64,000 nt of DNA. It comes from Thiobacillus denitrificans (GTDB lineage: Bacteria; Pseudomonadota; Gammaproteobacteria; Burkholderiales; Thiobacillaceae). The position numbers and the translations under genes were made by a program. The notes below the pieces were generated by a model. It was not told the origin of the DNA, made no database searches, and was given only the letters and a program-made list of their open reading frames with translations. Location of the stretch: assembly GCA_020723405.1 (NCBI GenBank), contig DYIY01000007.1:62001-126000 (forward strand), given 5' to 3'. Shown one piece after another: positions 37,107 to 45,312 of this stretch (within the stretch, counting starts at the first letter, position 1; each line of letters starts with the position of its first letter).

Positions 37107-38340
37107 CGATTTCGTTGTCCATGAAGGTTGGGAGGGGATCGGGGGAATGGGCCGCCGCCTCGCGCGCATCCTTTGCCCATTCGGCCAGGGCGCCGCGCAG
37201 CAGCTCGATTCCCGCGCCAGTCCTGGCGGAAAGCCAGACGGCCGCGATCTTACCATACTCGTCCCTGGCCACATGGGGCTCCGCCCCGGTCAGGTCGATC
37301 TTGTTCATGACCCGGAATTGGGGAACTTGTTCCGCACCGATCTCCTTCAGCACCTTGTCCACCTCGGCCATCTGCCGTTCCCGGTTGGCACTGGCGGAAT
37401 CCACCACGTGCAGCAACAAGTCCGCCCGGGCCGTTTCCTCCAGGGTGGCGTGGAAAGCGGCCACCAGGGTGTGGGGCAGTCGGGTGATGAAACCCACGGT
37501 GTCGGACAGCACCACTTCCCTGCCCGCCGCCGGACCGCCCCAAGGCGGGCAGTGCGCCCCCTCGGGGGGCAGCGAACCCGAGTGAGCGAGGGGGTCGTAC
37601 CCTCCAGCTTCCGGCACCCAGACCCGCCGGGAGGTGGTGTCCAGGGTGGCGAAGAGCTGGTCGGCGGCGTAGGCCCCGGCCTTGGTGAGGGTGTTGAACA
37701 GGGTGGACTTGCCGGCGTTGGTGTAGCCCACCAGCGAGACCTGCACGACCCCGCTGCGTTGCCGGCTGCGCCGTTGCAGGGCCCGGCTCTTGGCCAGCTT
37801 GTCCAGCCGCGACTCGATGGTCTTGATCTTGTTGCCGATCATGCGCCGGTCCAGTTCCAACTGGGTTTCCCCGGGGCCGCCGCGCATGCCGATGCCGCCC
37901 TTCTGCCGTTCCAGGTGGGTCCAGCCCCGCACCAGGCGAGTGGAATAGTGGCGCAACTGGGCCAGTTCCACCTGCAGCTTGCCTTCGTTGCTGCGGGCCC
38001 GCTGGGCGAAGATGTCCAGGATCAATGCGGTGCGGTCCAGCACCCGGCATTGCAGGCGCCGTTCCAGGTTGCGCTCCTGGATGGGGGACAACTCATGATT
38101 GAAGATGACCAGGGAAGCCCCGGCGGCCCGGGCCGCATCGCCGATCTCATCGGCCTTGCCGGAACCGGCGAACAGGGCGGCATCGGGTTTGGCCCGCTTG
38201 CCCTCCACCACGGCGGACACGATCAAGCCGGCGCTTTCCGCCAGGAGGATCAGTTCGTGGAGGCTTTCGGCGTAATCCGGATCGCCGAAATCGAGAGAGG
38301 CGAGGACGACCGCCTCCCCCCGGTCCGGGCGTTCAAACAT
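37078..38340 (-). CDS. hflX: HflX ribosome-splitting GTPase with insertion
   Basis: 420 residues. The N-terminal HflX domain (about 1-190) includes the glycine-rich RMRGGPGETQLELDRR-like segment (GMRGGPGETQLELDRR). The GTPase has G1 GYTNAGKST (about 205-213), G3 DTVGF and G4 NKID. Between switch I and G3 there is an extra 27-residue stretch (about 246-272: YDPLAHSGS then LPPEGAHCPPWGG) that other HflX proteins do not have at this place. It comes from an in-frame repeat. HflX releases stalled or hibernating ribosomes. Gene order hfq-hflX-hflKC is conserved. Confidence 0.94.
   Translation of the reverse strand: MFERPDRGEAVVLASLDFGDPDYAESLHELILLAESAGLIVSAVVEGKRAKPDAALFAGSGKADEIGDAARAAGASLVIFNHELSPIQERNLERRLQCRVLDRTALILDIFAQRARSNEGKLQVELAQLRHYSTRLVRGWTHLERQKGGIGMRGGPGETQLELDRRMIGNKIKTIESRLDKLAKSRALQRRSRQRSGVVQVSLVGYTNAGKSTLFNTLTKAGAYAADQLFATLDTTSRRVWVPEAGGYDPLAHSGSLPPEGAHCPPWGGPAAGREVVLSDTVGFITRLPHTLVAAFHATLEETARADLLLHVVDSASANRERQMAEVDKVLKEIGAEQVPQFRVMNKIDLTGAEPHVARDEYGKIAAVWLSARTGAGIELLRGALAEWAKDAREAAAHSPDPLPTFMDNEIDGLERPPVG
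37525..37605. repeat. In-frame palindromic repeat within hflX
   Basis: About 81 bases containing inverted G/C runs (CCCCCTCGGGGGG) and related arms. It resembles the intergenic palindromic repeats I know from Betaproteobacteria (GGGGGGCAGCGAA, then GAGCGAGGGGGTC). It adds 27 codons to hflX without a stop. Confidence 0.7.
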
Positions 38341-38367
38341 GGGGGAGGCGTTTCAGGATCGTGGCGA

Positions 38368-38604
38368 TCAGGCGTCGTCGCCGCCGGCGCGTTGCAGCAT
38401 CACCGGACGGGCGGGCACCACCGTGGAGATGGCGTGCTTGTAGACCATCTGGGTGACTGCGTTCTTGAGCAGCACCACGTATTGGTCAAAACTTTCGATA
38501 TGACCCTGGAGCTTGATGCCGTTGACGAGATAAACAGACACCTGCACCTGTTCCTGGCGCAATGCGTTCAGGAAGGGGTCTTGTAGTTGCAGCCCTTTGG
38601 TCAT
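38368..38604 (-). CDS. hfq: RNA chaperone Hfq
   Basis: 78 residues. The Sm1 motif [40 protein letters not shown] and the Sm2 motif with [10 protein letters not shown] are complete. The internal ATG at 38604 is used; GAAGGA lies a few bases before it. Hfq hexamers pair small RNAs with mRNA targets. First gene of the conserved block; a TAAAAT lies upstream at 38644-38649 but a matching -35 is weak. Confidence 0.96.
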   Translation of the reverse strand: MTKGLQLQDPFLNALRQEQVQVSVYLVNGIKLQGHIESFDQYVVLLKNAVTQMVYKHAISTVVPARPVMLQRAGGDDA

Positions 38605-38684
38605 GGCGGATTCCTTCGCGGACAAATTGTTATGGGAGGGCGGATTTTACCCCCGAAATCCGGGAAAAAACCCACCTCAAACGC

Positions 38685-40511
38685 TCAATACTGATTTTCC
38701 TCAAGCACCGGGCGGCCGAAATACCACCCCTGGCCCAGGTGGACCCCCATGTCGCGCAGAATGCGGGCGGTTTCCTCGTCCTCGATGCACTCGGCCACGG
38801 TGATGATGTTTTCCCGCCGGGCGAAGCCGGCCAGGCTTTCGACGATGGCGGCGATCTTCCGCTGTTGCTTCATGTTGGCCACCATCCAGCCCTCGATCTT
38901 GAGATAGCTGATGGGCAGACGGGCCAGATAGAGGAAGGAGGAATAGCCGCTGCCGAAGTCGTCCAGAGCCAGGCGGAAGCCGAAATCCAGCAGGGGCTTC
39001 AGGTCGGCCTCCAGGGTCTCCAGGTTGCTGAGGAACTGGCGTTCGGTGATCTCGAAGACGATGGGCTTCACCGGCCCCAGATCCAGGTTGCAGGACTGGC
39101 AATAGCTCATGGCGTTGGCCAGCATCTCCTCCACCAGATCCCGGCGGGCCAGGAACTGGGGGGACAGGTTGACGAAGTGGGCGAAATCTTTGCCCACCTT
39201 GCCCTGGCTGAGATTGGCAGTGCAGCGGGCCATGGCCTGGCGGGTCACGTAGCGGTCGATTTCCGACATGAGGCCCAGACCTTCCGCCACCTCGACGAAC
39301 TCCCCGGCACTCACCAGGCGGCCGTCGGGCAGGGCCACCCGGGCCAGGGATTCGTCGGCTACCGGCTGGCCCGTCTGCAGATCCACGATCACCTGGGAGG
39401 CCACCCGGACCCGGGCATCCCGCAGGGCCCGCTTGACTACCTGGACGGGCCAGTGGGTGGCCGTGGCATCGAAGGCCTCCACCCGGTCCCGGCCGTTGCT
39501 CTTGGCCTGGTAGAGACAAGAATCGGCCAGTTCCAAGGCCGGGTGATAGTCGGCGTCGTCCCGCTCCGGCAGGCCGATGCCGGCCGACAGGGTGATGGCG
39601 ATGTTGCCCACCTGGGTGGCGATGGGCTGGGCCTTCACGTGGCCGGTGAGACGCTGCATCACGTAGGAAGCCTCCTGAACGTCGGCATCGCGCAGGAAGA
39701 TGAGGAACTCCTCCCCGCCCCAGCGGGCCAGCCAGTCGTCATCGCGCAGGCCCGCCTCCAGGCGGCGGGATACCACCTTGAGCACCTGGTCCCCCACGGC
39801 GTGGCCGTAGCGGTCGTTGACCCGTTTGAAATGGTCGATGTCCACCAGGGCCACGGCGAAGGACTCGCCATGGCGCCGGGCCCGGGCCATTTCCTCGTGC
39901 AGGCGGCCTTCCGCCGCCCGGCGGTTGAGCAGACCGGTGAGGGCATCGGTGAGGGCGTGGCGTTCCAACAGCAGACGCTGGCGCACCTGGTAGAGGTGGT
40001 GGCCCAGCCAGCCGGCCACCAGTTCCAGGTAGGCCAGGTCCGCCTCGGCGAAGCCCTCGCCCTCCGGAGGACAGCGGGCCAGGCCGCCGAGCACGCCGGC
40101 CAGGGCGTCGCCGCTCCACACCGGCACCCCGGCATAGAACACCATGCCCGTTTCCCGCCTGAGCACCTGGCCGTCGCCTACCGGATCCCGGGCCAGATCG
40201 TCCAGCACCAGGGGTTCCTGGGAAGCCAGGGCCAGCCCCCGCAGGGCTTCCTCCACGGCCCCGTCCAGGGCGGCCGGATCGCCGTCCAAGCGGACATGGC
40301 GGAAACGCACCCCGGCGATGTCGTCCCACTCGGCCAGGAAAAGCAGGTTGAGCCCCAGGCTGCGGGCCGCCTCGTCCATGATGGCGGTGAAGCGGGCCTC
40401 GTCGTCCAGGTCGTGGCGGGTGGCCTGGCGCAGCAGCCGGTTCAGCCGGCGACCGTGGCGGAACAATTCGTCCGGGTTTTCCCCGGCAGTCACGGCGGCA
40501 TCCAGGGGCAC
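38685..40511 (-). CDS. Cytosolic GAF-GGDEF-EAL protein
   Basis: 608 residues with GTG 40511 as start (GGGGA eight bases upstream; the GTG at 40526 is an alternative). Residues about 25-160 are GAF-like, then a GGDEF domain with GGEEF (about 264) and an RxxD site (RDDD). The C-terminal EAL-type domain keeps DDFGSGYSS and EITERQ but its signature reads ADESLAR where EALLR is expected, so c-di-GMP hydrolysis is doubtful. No TM helix is seen. It overlaps the 5' neighbour by one base (TAGTG). Confidence 0.88.
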   Translation of the reverse strand: MPLDAAVTAGENPDELFRHGRRLNRLLRQATRHDLDDEARFTAIMDEAARSLGLNLLFLAEWDDIAGVRFRHVRLDGDPAALDGAVEEALRGLALASQEPLVLDDLARDPVGDGQVLRRETGMVFYAGVPVWSGDALAGVLGGLARCPPEGEGFAEADLAYLELVAGWLGHHLYQVRQRLLLERHALTDALTGLLNRRAAEGRLHEEMARARRHGESFAVALVDIDHFKRVNDRYGHAVGDQVLKVVSRRLEAGLRDDDWLARWGGEEFLIFLRDADVQEASYVMQRLTGHVKAQPIATQVGNIAITLSAGIGLPERDDADYHPALELADSCLYQAKSNGRDRVEAFDATATHWPVQVVKRALRDARVRVASQVIVDLQTGQPVADESLARVALPDGRLVSAGEFVEVAEGLGLMSEIDRYVTRQAMARCTANLSQGKVGKDFAHFVNLSPQFLARRDLVEEMLANAMSYCQSCNLDLGPVKPIVFEITERQFLSNLETLEADLKPLLDFGFRLALDDFGSGYSSFLYLARLPISYLKIEGWMVANMKQQRKIAAIVESLAGFARRENIITVAECIEDEETARILRDMGVHLGQGWYFGRPVLEENQY

Positions 40512-41674
40512 TAGTCGGTTCCCCACTGGGCCGTGGCGATGGGGCTGCCCAGATCGGCTGCCACCAGGCGGCGGCGCACGGCCAGCAACCTGTCGATGAG
40601 GGCCGGTTCGGCCTGGCCGTAGGCATCCGCATCCGGCACCCGCTTCACCACCACGCCCAGCAACTCGGTGATGGCGTTGCCGATGGAATTCTGGCTGATG
40701 GTGACGATGAGCTTGCCCGCGTCGTTGCGGTAGATGAGTTGCTTGAAGGCCGGCTGCCAGCGGATGGAGTTGGCGTACTTGGCGTCCTTGATGCAGCGGT
40801 CCCGGACCATCTTGGCGGTCTTCAGCAGGTCGTTGTTGAACAACAGCTTGTTCTCCACCAGGTCGGGGAAGTGGATGTCCCGGGCCATGGGGGCGTTGCG
40901 GGTGGACACCTGGCCGAAGAAGGTCCGGTAGAAGTCGATGAAGCCCTTGAGAATCGTGTCGTACTCCTTCCAGAAACGCACTTCCTTCAGGGATTCGGCG
41001 CCGCCGGTCACTTCCCAGGAAGGCAGGCCCTGGGGATAGCCGGTGATGGCGATCTTGCAGGAGCCGGGAACGCAGGGACGCAGGATCTCCAGGTCCAGTT
41101 CGTCGAAGAAGGCCCGGTACACGTCGCGCATGTAAGCCTGGAACAGGGAATGCTGGCCCCCGTCGGTGAGGTTGGGGTTGCTGGCGTCGGCGATGGGGGC
41201 ATCGCGCAACTGGGCCTTGTCGAAGACGATGAAGTGGTTATGCAGCATGCGGATGCTGGGCACCCCGGGGGACGTCAGGGGCCAGGTGGCGTCCAGGCTG
41301 GCCTCGCCGGCCAGCACCAGATGCCGTTCCGGGTCTGGATACTGTTCCAGCATGTACTCGTAGAGGATCTCGTTCATCCGGTTCCACACGTGCTTCACCC
41401 CCTCCGGCACCTGGGTGCGCCGAACCGGCCGGCCCAGAGGGTCCAGGATGGACTGGGAGGTGTTGTAGATGATGGACGTGTCGAACTCGTTGCTGTGGCC
41501 CAGAGCCTTGCGGTAGAGCAGCAGCCCTTCCGGATTCTGCAGGAGGCCGTTGTTGTGGACCAGGTCGTTCAGGTTCTCGGTGCTGTTGAAGAACTCGTTG
41601 GGCTTCATGCCCTCGGGCACTTCCAGGGGGATCTGGCGGAAGGGGGTGACGATTTCGCGGGGACCGGACTGCAT
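40511..41674 (-). CDS. Unrecognised conserved-looking protein beside hydrogenase operon
   Basis: 387 residues, soluble, no signal peptide. The start ATG at 41674 precedes MQSGPREIVTPFRQI; the upstream open stretch is low-complexity. Segments rich in aromatic and conserved-looking residues (SIRMLHNHFIVFDKA, LRPCVPGSCKIAITGYPQGL, WKEYDTILKGFIDFYRTFFG) show a folded enzyme-like protein. I recognise no family. It is transcribed in the same direction as the hydrogenase operon (110 bases after the protease gene) and is immediately followed by a GGDEF/EAL gene. Confidence 0.7.
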   Translation of the reverse strand: MQSGPREIVTPFRQIPLEVPEGMKPNEFFNSTENLNDLVHNNGLLQNPEGLLLYRKALGHSNEFDTSIIYNTSQSILDPLGRPVRRTQVPEGVKHVWNRMNEILYEYMLEQYPDPERHLVLAGEASLDATWPLTSPGVPSIRMLHNHFIVFDKAQLRDAPIADASNPNLTDGGQHSLFQAYMRDVYRAFFDELDLEILRPCVPGSCKIAITGYPQGLPSWEVTGGAESLKEVRFWKEYDTILKGFIDFYRTFFGQVSTRNAPMARDIHFPDLVENKLLFNNDLLKTAKMVRDRCIKDAKYANSIRWQPAFKQLIYRNDAGKLIVTISQNSIGNAITELLGVVVKRVPDADAYGQAEPALIDRLLAVRRRLVAADLGSPIATAQWGTD

Positions 41675-41784
41675 GGGTTGAACCTCGGTTTTAGGGATGG
41701 TTGCTGGCCGTCGGAAAAGCCTCCACACGGCTGGACAGCATCTTAGTCCAAGCGCCCCCGGCCGGCATGCCCCAATGGGGGGGA

Positions 41785-42243
41785 TCACCCCTCCAGCAGG
41801 GCCAGCACCCGGGCCGTGGCGCCGGAAATCGCCTCTGCCACCGGTGTGCTCAGGGTTTCCCGGAAGGCGAAATCCGGCAGGGCTTCCACCCCCACCACCC
41901 GGATCTCCTCCGGCAGTTCCAGGCCCAGGGTCCGGCCCAGGTCCAGGGCGGCGGTCAGGCCCAGGTCGTGGGCCGAAGCGGTATGCCGGGCGCCGGCCAA
42001 GTCGGCGGCCGGCACGTCATGCAGGGTGCCCGGCGCGGCGCCGGTGGTCATGGCATCGACGATGATGGCCCGCCGGTAGCCGGCCAGGTGTTCCACCAGG
42101 GCCAGCCCCCCCAGGGACAGGCAGGCCACGTCCACGTCCCTGCCGGCCAGGGCGGGCCTCAGGCCTTCGGCCACCCGCCAGCCCACGCCGTCGTCCCCCA
42201 GGATGGGGTTGCCCAGGCCCACCACCAGGGTGGTCGCGTTCAT
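41785..42243 (-). CDS. Hydrogenase maturation endopeptidase
   Basis: 152 residues of the HycI/HoxW family. VVGLGNPILGDDGVGWRVAE is the signature with the metal-sensing Asp/Glu, DAMTTGAAPGTL gives the second Asp, and the conserved His is in ASAHDLGL. It removes the C-terminal peptide of the large subunit after nickel insertion. It overlaps the large-subunit gene by four bases, and that gene indeed encodes a cleavable extension. Confidence 0.9.
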   Translation of the reverse strand: MNATTLVVGLGNPILGDDGVGWRVAEGLRPALAGRDVDVACLSLGGLALVEHLAGYRRAIIVDAMTTGAAPGTLHDVPAADLAGARHTASAHDLGLTAALDLGRTLGLELPEEIRVVGVEALPDFAFRETLSTPVAEAISGATARVLALLEG

Positions 42244-43697
42244 CCCCGCAGCACTTCCAGCAGGGCGCCGCTGGCGTCGTGGAGGCTCACCTGGAGGGGA
42301 ATCTTGCCGGGCAGGGCATGGGTGGCGCAGCCCAGGCAGGGGTCGTAGGCCCGGTAGGCCATCTCGATGCGGTTGAGCAGGCCTTCGGTGACCACCGTGC
42401 CGGCCTGGATCAGGCTCTTCGCCGCCTTCTGGATGGACAGGCTCATGGCGGCGTTGTTGTTGGTGGTTCCCACCACCAGGTTGACCAGGGTGAGCAGACC
42501 CTGCCCGTCGGTCCGGTAGTGGTGGGTCAGGGTGCCCCGGGGAGCTTCCACGATGCCCACCCCTTCTCCGGGGGGATTGCTGGCCACGACCCGTACTTCC
42601 GGCGAGGTGATCTGGGGATCCCGGGCCAGTTGCAACCAGCGTTCAGCGGCATAGAGCAGTTCGATGAGGCGGGCCCAGTGGATGGCCAGGCGGCTGTGGG
42701 CCGGCTTGCCCAGGGTGGCGACGAACTTTTCATACTCCGCCTGGGCCAGGGGGGTGGCCATGCCTTCGGAGACGTTCAGGCGGGCCAGGGGGGTGGCCAT
42801 GTAGATGCCCGAATCGGCCCCGTCGGTGAAGCCCTTCCAGCCCACCTTCTTGAGATAGGGGAACTTCAGGTAACTCCAGGGTTCCACCCGTTCGGCGATC
42901 CATTCCCGGTAGTCGGCGGGGGCGTAGAGGGCGTGTTCCCGGCCGTCCGGACCCACCACCCGCACCCGGCCGTCGTAGAAGTTGACCCGCAGGTCATCGT
43001 CCACCAGGCCCATGTAATAGGTTCGATGGGTATAGGCCTCGCCCAGAATCATGTCCCGGTATTCCGGGTTGCCCAGCACCAGATCGTGGAAGGCTTGCAG
43101 GGCAAACTGGCCGAACTCCACCGCCCAGCGGCCCATGGCCTCGATCTCCTTGCGCTCGCTTTCCACCAGGGCCTTGGTCTGCCCCCCGGGCACGGCAGTG
43201 CAGGGATGGACCTTGCGGCCGCCGATGATCTCCACGGTGCGATGGCCGAATCTGCGCGCCTGGATCACCTTGCCGCCGATCTCCAGGCCCAGCTTGTGGA
43301 TGACCCCCAGGATGTTGCGCTCGGCCACCGGAGTCTCCGGGCCCATGATGAAATCCGGCCCCCCCAGGATGAAGAAGTGGGTGGTGTGGTCGGCAAAGAA
43401 GAAGGCGGAATAGAGCAGTTCCCGCAGCTTGCGGGCGGCGGGGGGGATGCTCAGGCCGTAGACCGCGTCGGCAGCCTTGGCTGCGGCCATGTGGTGGGCC
43501 TCGGGACAGACGCCGCAGATGCGGTTGGTGAGGGTGGGCATCTCCTCCACCGGGCGGCCCAGGCAGAAGCTCTCGAAGCCGCGCAGTTCCGGCACCTGAA
43601 GATAGGCGTTGGCCACCTCGCCGGCCTCGTCCAGGAAGATCTCGATCTTGCCGTGGCCTTCCAGGCGGGTCAGGGGGTCGATGCTGATGCGTTCCAT
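42240..43697 (-). CDS. mvhA: [NiFe] hydrogenase large subunit, MvhA type
   Basis: 485 residues. L1 is RICGVCPEAHH (Cys61, Cys64) and L2 is DPCLGCATH (Cys454, Cys457), the four Ni ligands. Twenty-five residues follow His460 (ALPGKIPLQ...), the peptide expected to be cut off by the protease next door. The N-terminus is ERISIDPLTRLEGHGKIEI. With a small subunit, MvhD and HdrABC in the same operon this is a group-3c (F420-non-reducing, Hdr-linked) hydrogenase. It would supply electrons from H2 to MvhD and HdrA. Confidence 0.93.
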   Translation of the reverse strand: MERISIDPLTRLEGHGKIEIFLDEAGEVANAYLQVPELRGFESFCLGRPVEEMPTLTNRICGVCPEAHHMAAAKAADAVYGLSIPPAARKLRELLYSAFFFADHTTHFFILGGPDFIMGPETPVAERNILGVIHKLGLEIGGKVIQARRFGHRTVEIIGGRKVHPCTAVPGGQTKALVESERKEIEAMGRWAVEFGQFALQAFHDLVLGNPEYRDMILGEAYTHRTYYMGLVDDDLRVNFYDGRVRVVGPDGREHALYAPADYREWIAERVEPWSYLKFPYLKKVGWKGFTDGADSGIYMATPLARLNVSEGMATPLAQAEYEKFVATLGKPAHSRLAIHWARLIELLYAAERWLQLARDPQITSPEVRVVASNPPGEGVGIVEAPRGTLTHHYRTDGQGLLTLVNLVVGTTNNNAAMSLSIQKAAKSLIQAGTVVTEGLLNRIEMAYRAYDPCLGCATHALPGKIPLQVSLHDASGALLEVLRG

Positions 43698-43700
43698 GGC

Positions 43701-44690
43701 TTACTCCTGTTCCGCCAGGGCCTGGCGGTTGGCCCGCAGCAGGGAATGGGCCAGGCTGAAGCGGTAGAAGCTGCCGGCCGGGTCCACCAGGCCGTCCAGC
43801 ACCCGGTCGATGGCCTCCGGCTCCTTTTCGTCCACCACCGAGGCGATGGCGGTCAGCAGCCGGGCGCCCTGGTCCACCACCCCCGGAGCGGCGCCGTAGC
43901 AGCCGATGCAGGGGGCACCCACGGCGGGACAGCGGGACCGGCAGCCGCTGCGGGTGGCCGGACCGGCGCAGACCAGGCCCTGCTCCAGCAGGCACAGGTC
44001 GGTGGCCAGTGGCGGCAGGTCCTGGATGCGGGCCAGCCGGTGGATGGCCTTCACGTCCCGCTTGCGGGCGCACTCGTCGCACACGGTGGAATCACCGGCC
44101 CCCAGCACCGCCCCCCGGGGGGGCAGCTCGGCCTCCCCCTTCACCACCCGGATGAGCAGATCGAGTATGGCGGCGATCTGGTGGGATTCCGGCGGGCAGC
44201 CGGGCACGTGGTAATCCACCGCCACCACCTGGTCCAGGGTGCGCACCACGGCTTGCAGGGGCGGCAGGGTCAGGGTGCCTTCGGGGACCTGGCTCACGGC
44301 CTGGGGGCGCAGATGGTCCGGGTTGTCCGTGCTGGGCGATTCGAAGGCCCGCGCGAAGATCTGTTCCCGGGGGCTCAGGTTGGCCAGCCCCGGAATGCAG
44401 CCCTCGTTGGCACAGGAACCGAAGGCCACCAGGATCTGCGACTTGCGCCGCAGCAGCCGGGCCATGTGTTCGTTCTCGTCGGTGCGGATGCTGCCGTTGA
44501 ACAGGGTGACCAGGAGGGACCCGTCCGCCAGGGCCTCCACGTCCTTGTATTTGGCGTCCATGGCCGCCGGCCAGAAGGCCACGTCGAAGTGGGCGTCCAG
44601 GTCCAGCACCTTCTCGTCGGTGTTGAGCACCGCGATCTCGCAGCCGCCGCAGGCAGCGGCCCAGTACATGGCGAATTGGGGTTTGCTCAT
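43701..44690 (-). CDS. mvhG: [NiFe] hydrogenase small subunit, MvhG type
   Basis: 329 residues, without the Tat signal of uptake hydrogenases. The proximal cluster motif is CGGCE at residue about 14, with GSCANEG and the later Cys in PGCPP. The C-terminal third has extra Cys (VCDECARKRDVK, then CRSRCPAVGAPCIGCYG) for the medial and distal clusters. Such cytosolic small subunits pair with group-3 large subunits. The start ATG at 44690 is 3 bases after GGGGTGG. Confidence 0.92.
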   Translation of the reverse strand: MSKPQFAMYWAAACGGCEIAVLNTDEKVLDLDAHFDVAFWPAAMDAKYKDVEALADGSLLVTLFNGSIRTDENEHMARLLRRKSQILVAFGSCANEGCIPGLANLSPREQIFARAFESPSTDNPDHLRPQAVSQVPEGTLTLPPLQAVVRTLDQVVAVDYHVPGCPPESHQIAAILDLLIRVVKGEAELPPRGAVLGAGDSTVCDECARKRDVKAIHRLARIQDLPPLATDLCLLEQGLVCAGPATRSGCRSRCPAVGAPCIGCYGAAPGVVDQGARLLTAIASVVDEKEPEAIDRVLDGLVDPAGSFYRFSLAHSLLRANRQALAEQE

Positions 44691-44733
44691 GGGGTGGCCT
44701 TATGGAGCTGTGGCAGAGATGGGAAGCGGGGCG

Positions 44734-44828
44734 AAATCCCCCCCGTCCCCCCTTTTGCAAAGGGGGGAACCCTCAAACCCGCAGCACGGTAACTCCCCCC
44801 TTTGGAAAAGGGGGGCTGGGGGGAGGGT
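44734..44828. repeat. Two copies of the G/C-run palindromic repeat
   Basis: Copies at 44734-44771 and 44791-44828, each a C-run, a TTTGCAAAA or TTTGGAAAA core and a G-run, fill most of the 148-base gap between mvhD and mvhG. The stem-forming capacity suggests an mRNA structure or a mobile repeat. A related copy is in yejF. Confidence 0.75.
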
Positions 44829-44838
44829 TGCAGGTGCG

Positions 44839-45312
44839 TCATGCAGCCACCTCGTCTGCATGGGCGCGTCCCTCCGGCACCGGCCGGGCCGGCCAGTTCA
44901 GGGGCCCCAGGGCCTTCACCTGGTCCACCATGGCGGCGATCTCCCCGGCGAACTTCGCCCCTTCGGCGGCGCTGGCCCAGGCCAGGCGCACCCGCGCCGG
45001 CTCGATGCCGAACTGGGCCAGGGTCTTCTGCAACAGCCGGTGCCGGCGCAGGGCCTTGTAGTTCTGCTCCAGGTAATGGCACTCGCCGGGATGGCAGCCG
45101 GCGATGAGCACCCCGTCGGCGCCTTCTGACAGGGCCTTGAGCACCAGGGTGGGGTCGATGCGCCCCGAGCACATGACCCGGATCAGGCGCACGTTGGGGG
45201 GGTACTTGATGCGTGCCGTGCCGGCCAGGTCGGCGGCCCGGTAGGAGCACCAGTTGCAGGTGAAGCCGATGATGACGGGCTCGAAGGGGGTTGGCGTGGA
45301 TGGGGTGCTCAT
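44839..45312 (-). CDS. mvhD: MvhD-type electron-transfer subunit
   Basis: 157 residues. FTCNWCSYRAADLAGTARI and VMCSGRIDPTLVLKALSEGADGVLI, then GCHPGECHYLEQN, are the MvhD/FlpD signature holding a [2Fe-2S] cluster. In the methanogen complex it links MvhAG to HdrA. The ATG at 45312 overlaps the hdrA stop by four bases. The C-terminal tail (RPVPEGRAHADEVAA) is variable. Confidence 0.94.
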   Translation of the reverse strand: MSTPSTPTPFEPVIIGFTCNWCSYRAADLAGTARIKYPPNVRLIRVMCSGRIDPTLVLKALSEGADGVLIAGCHPGECHYLEQNYKALRRHRLLQKTLAQFGIEPARVRLAWASAAEGAKFAGEIAAMVDQVKALGPLNWPARPVPEGRAHADEVAA

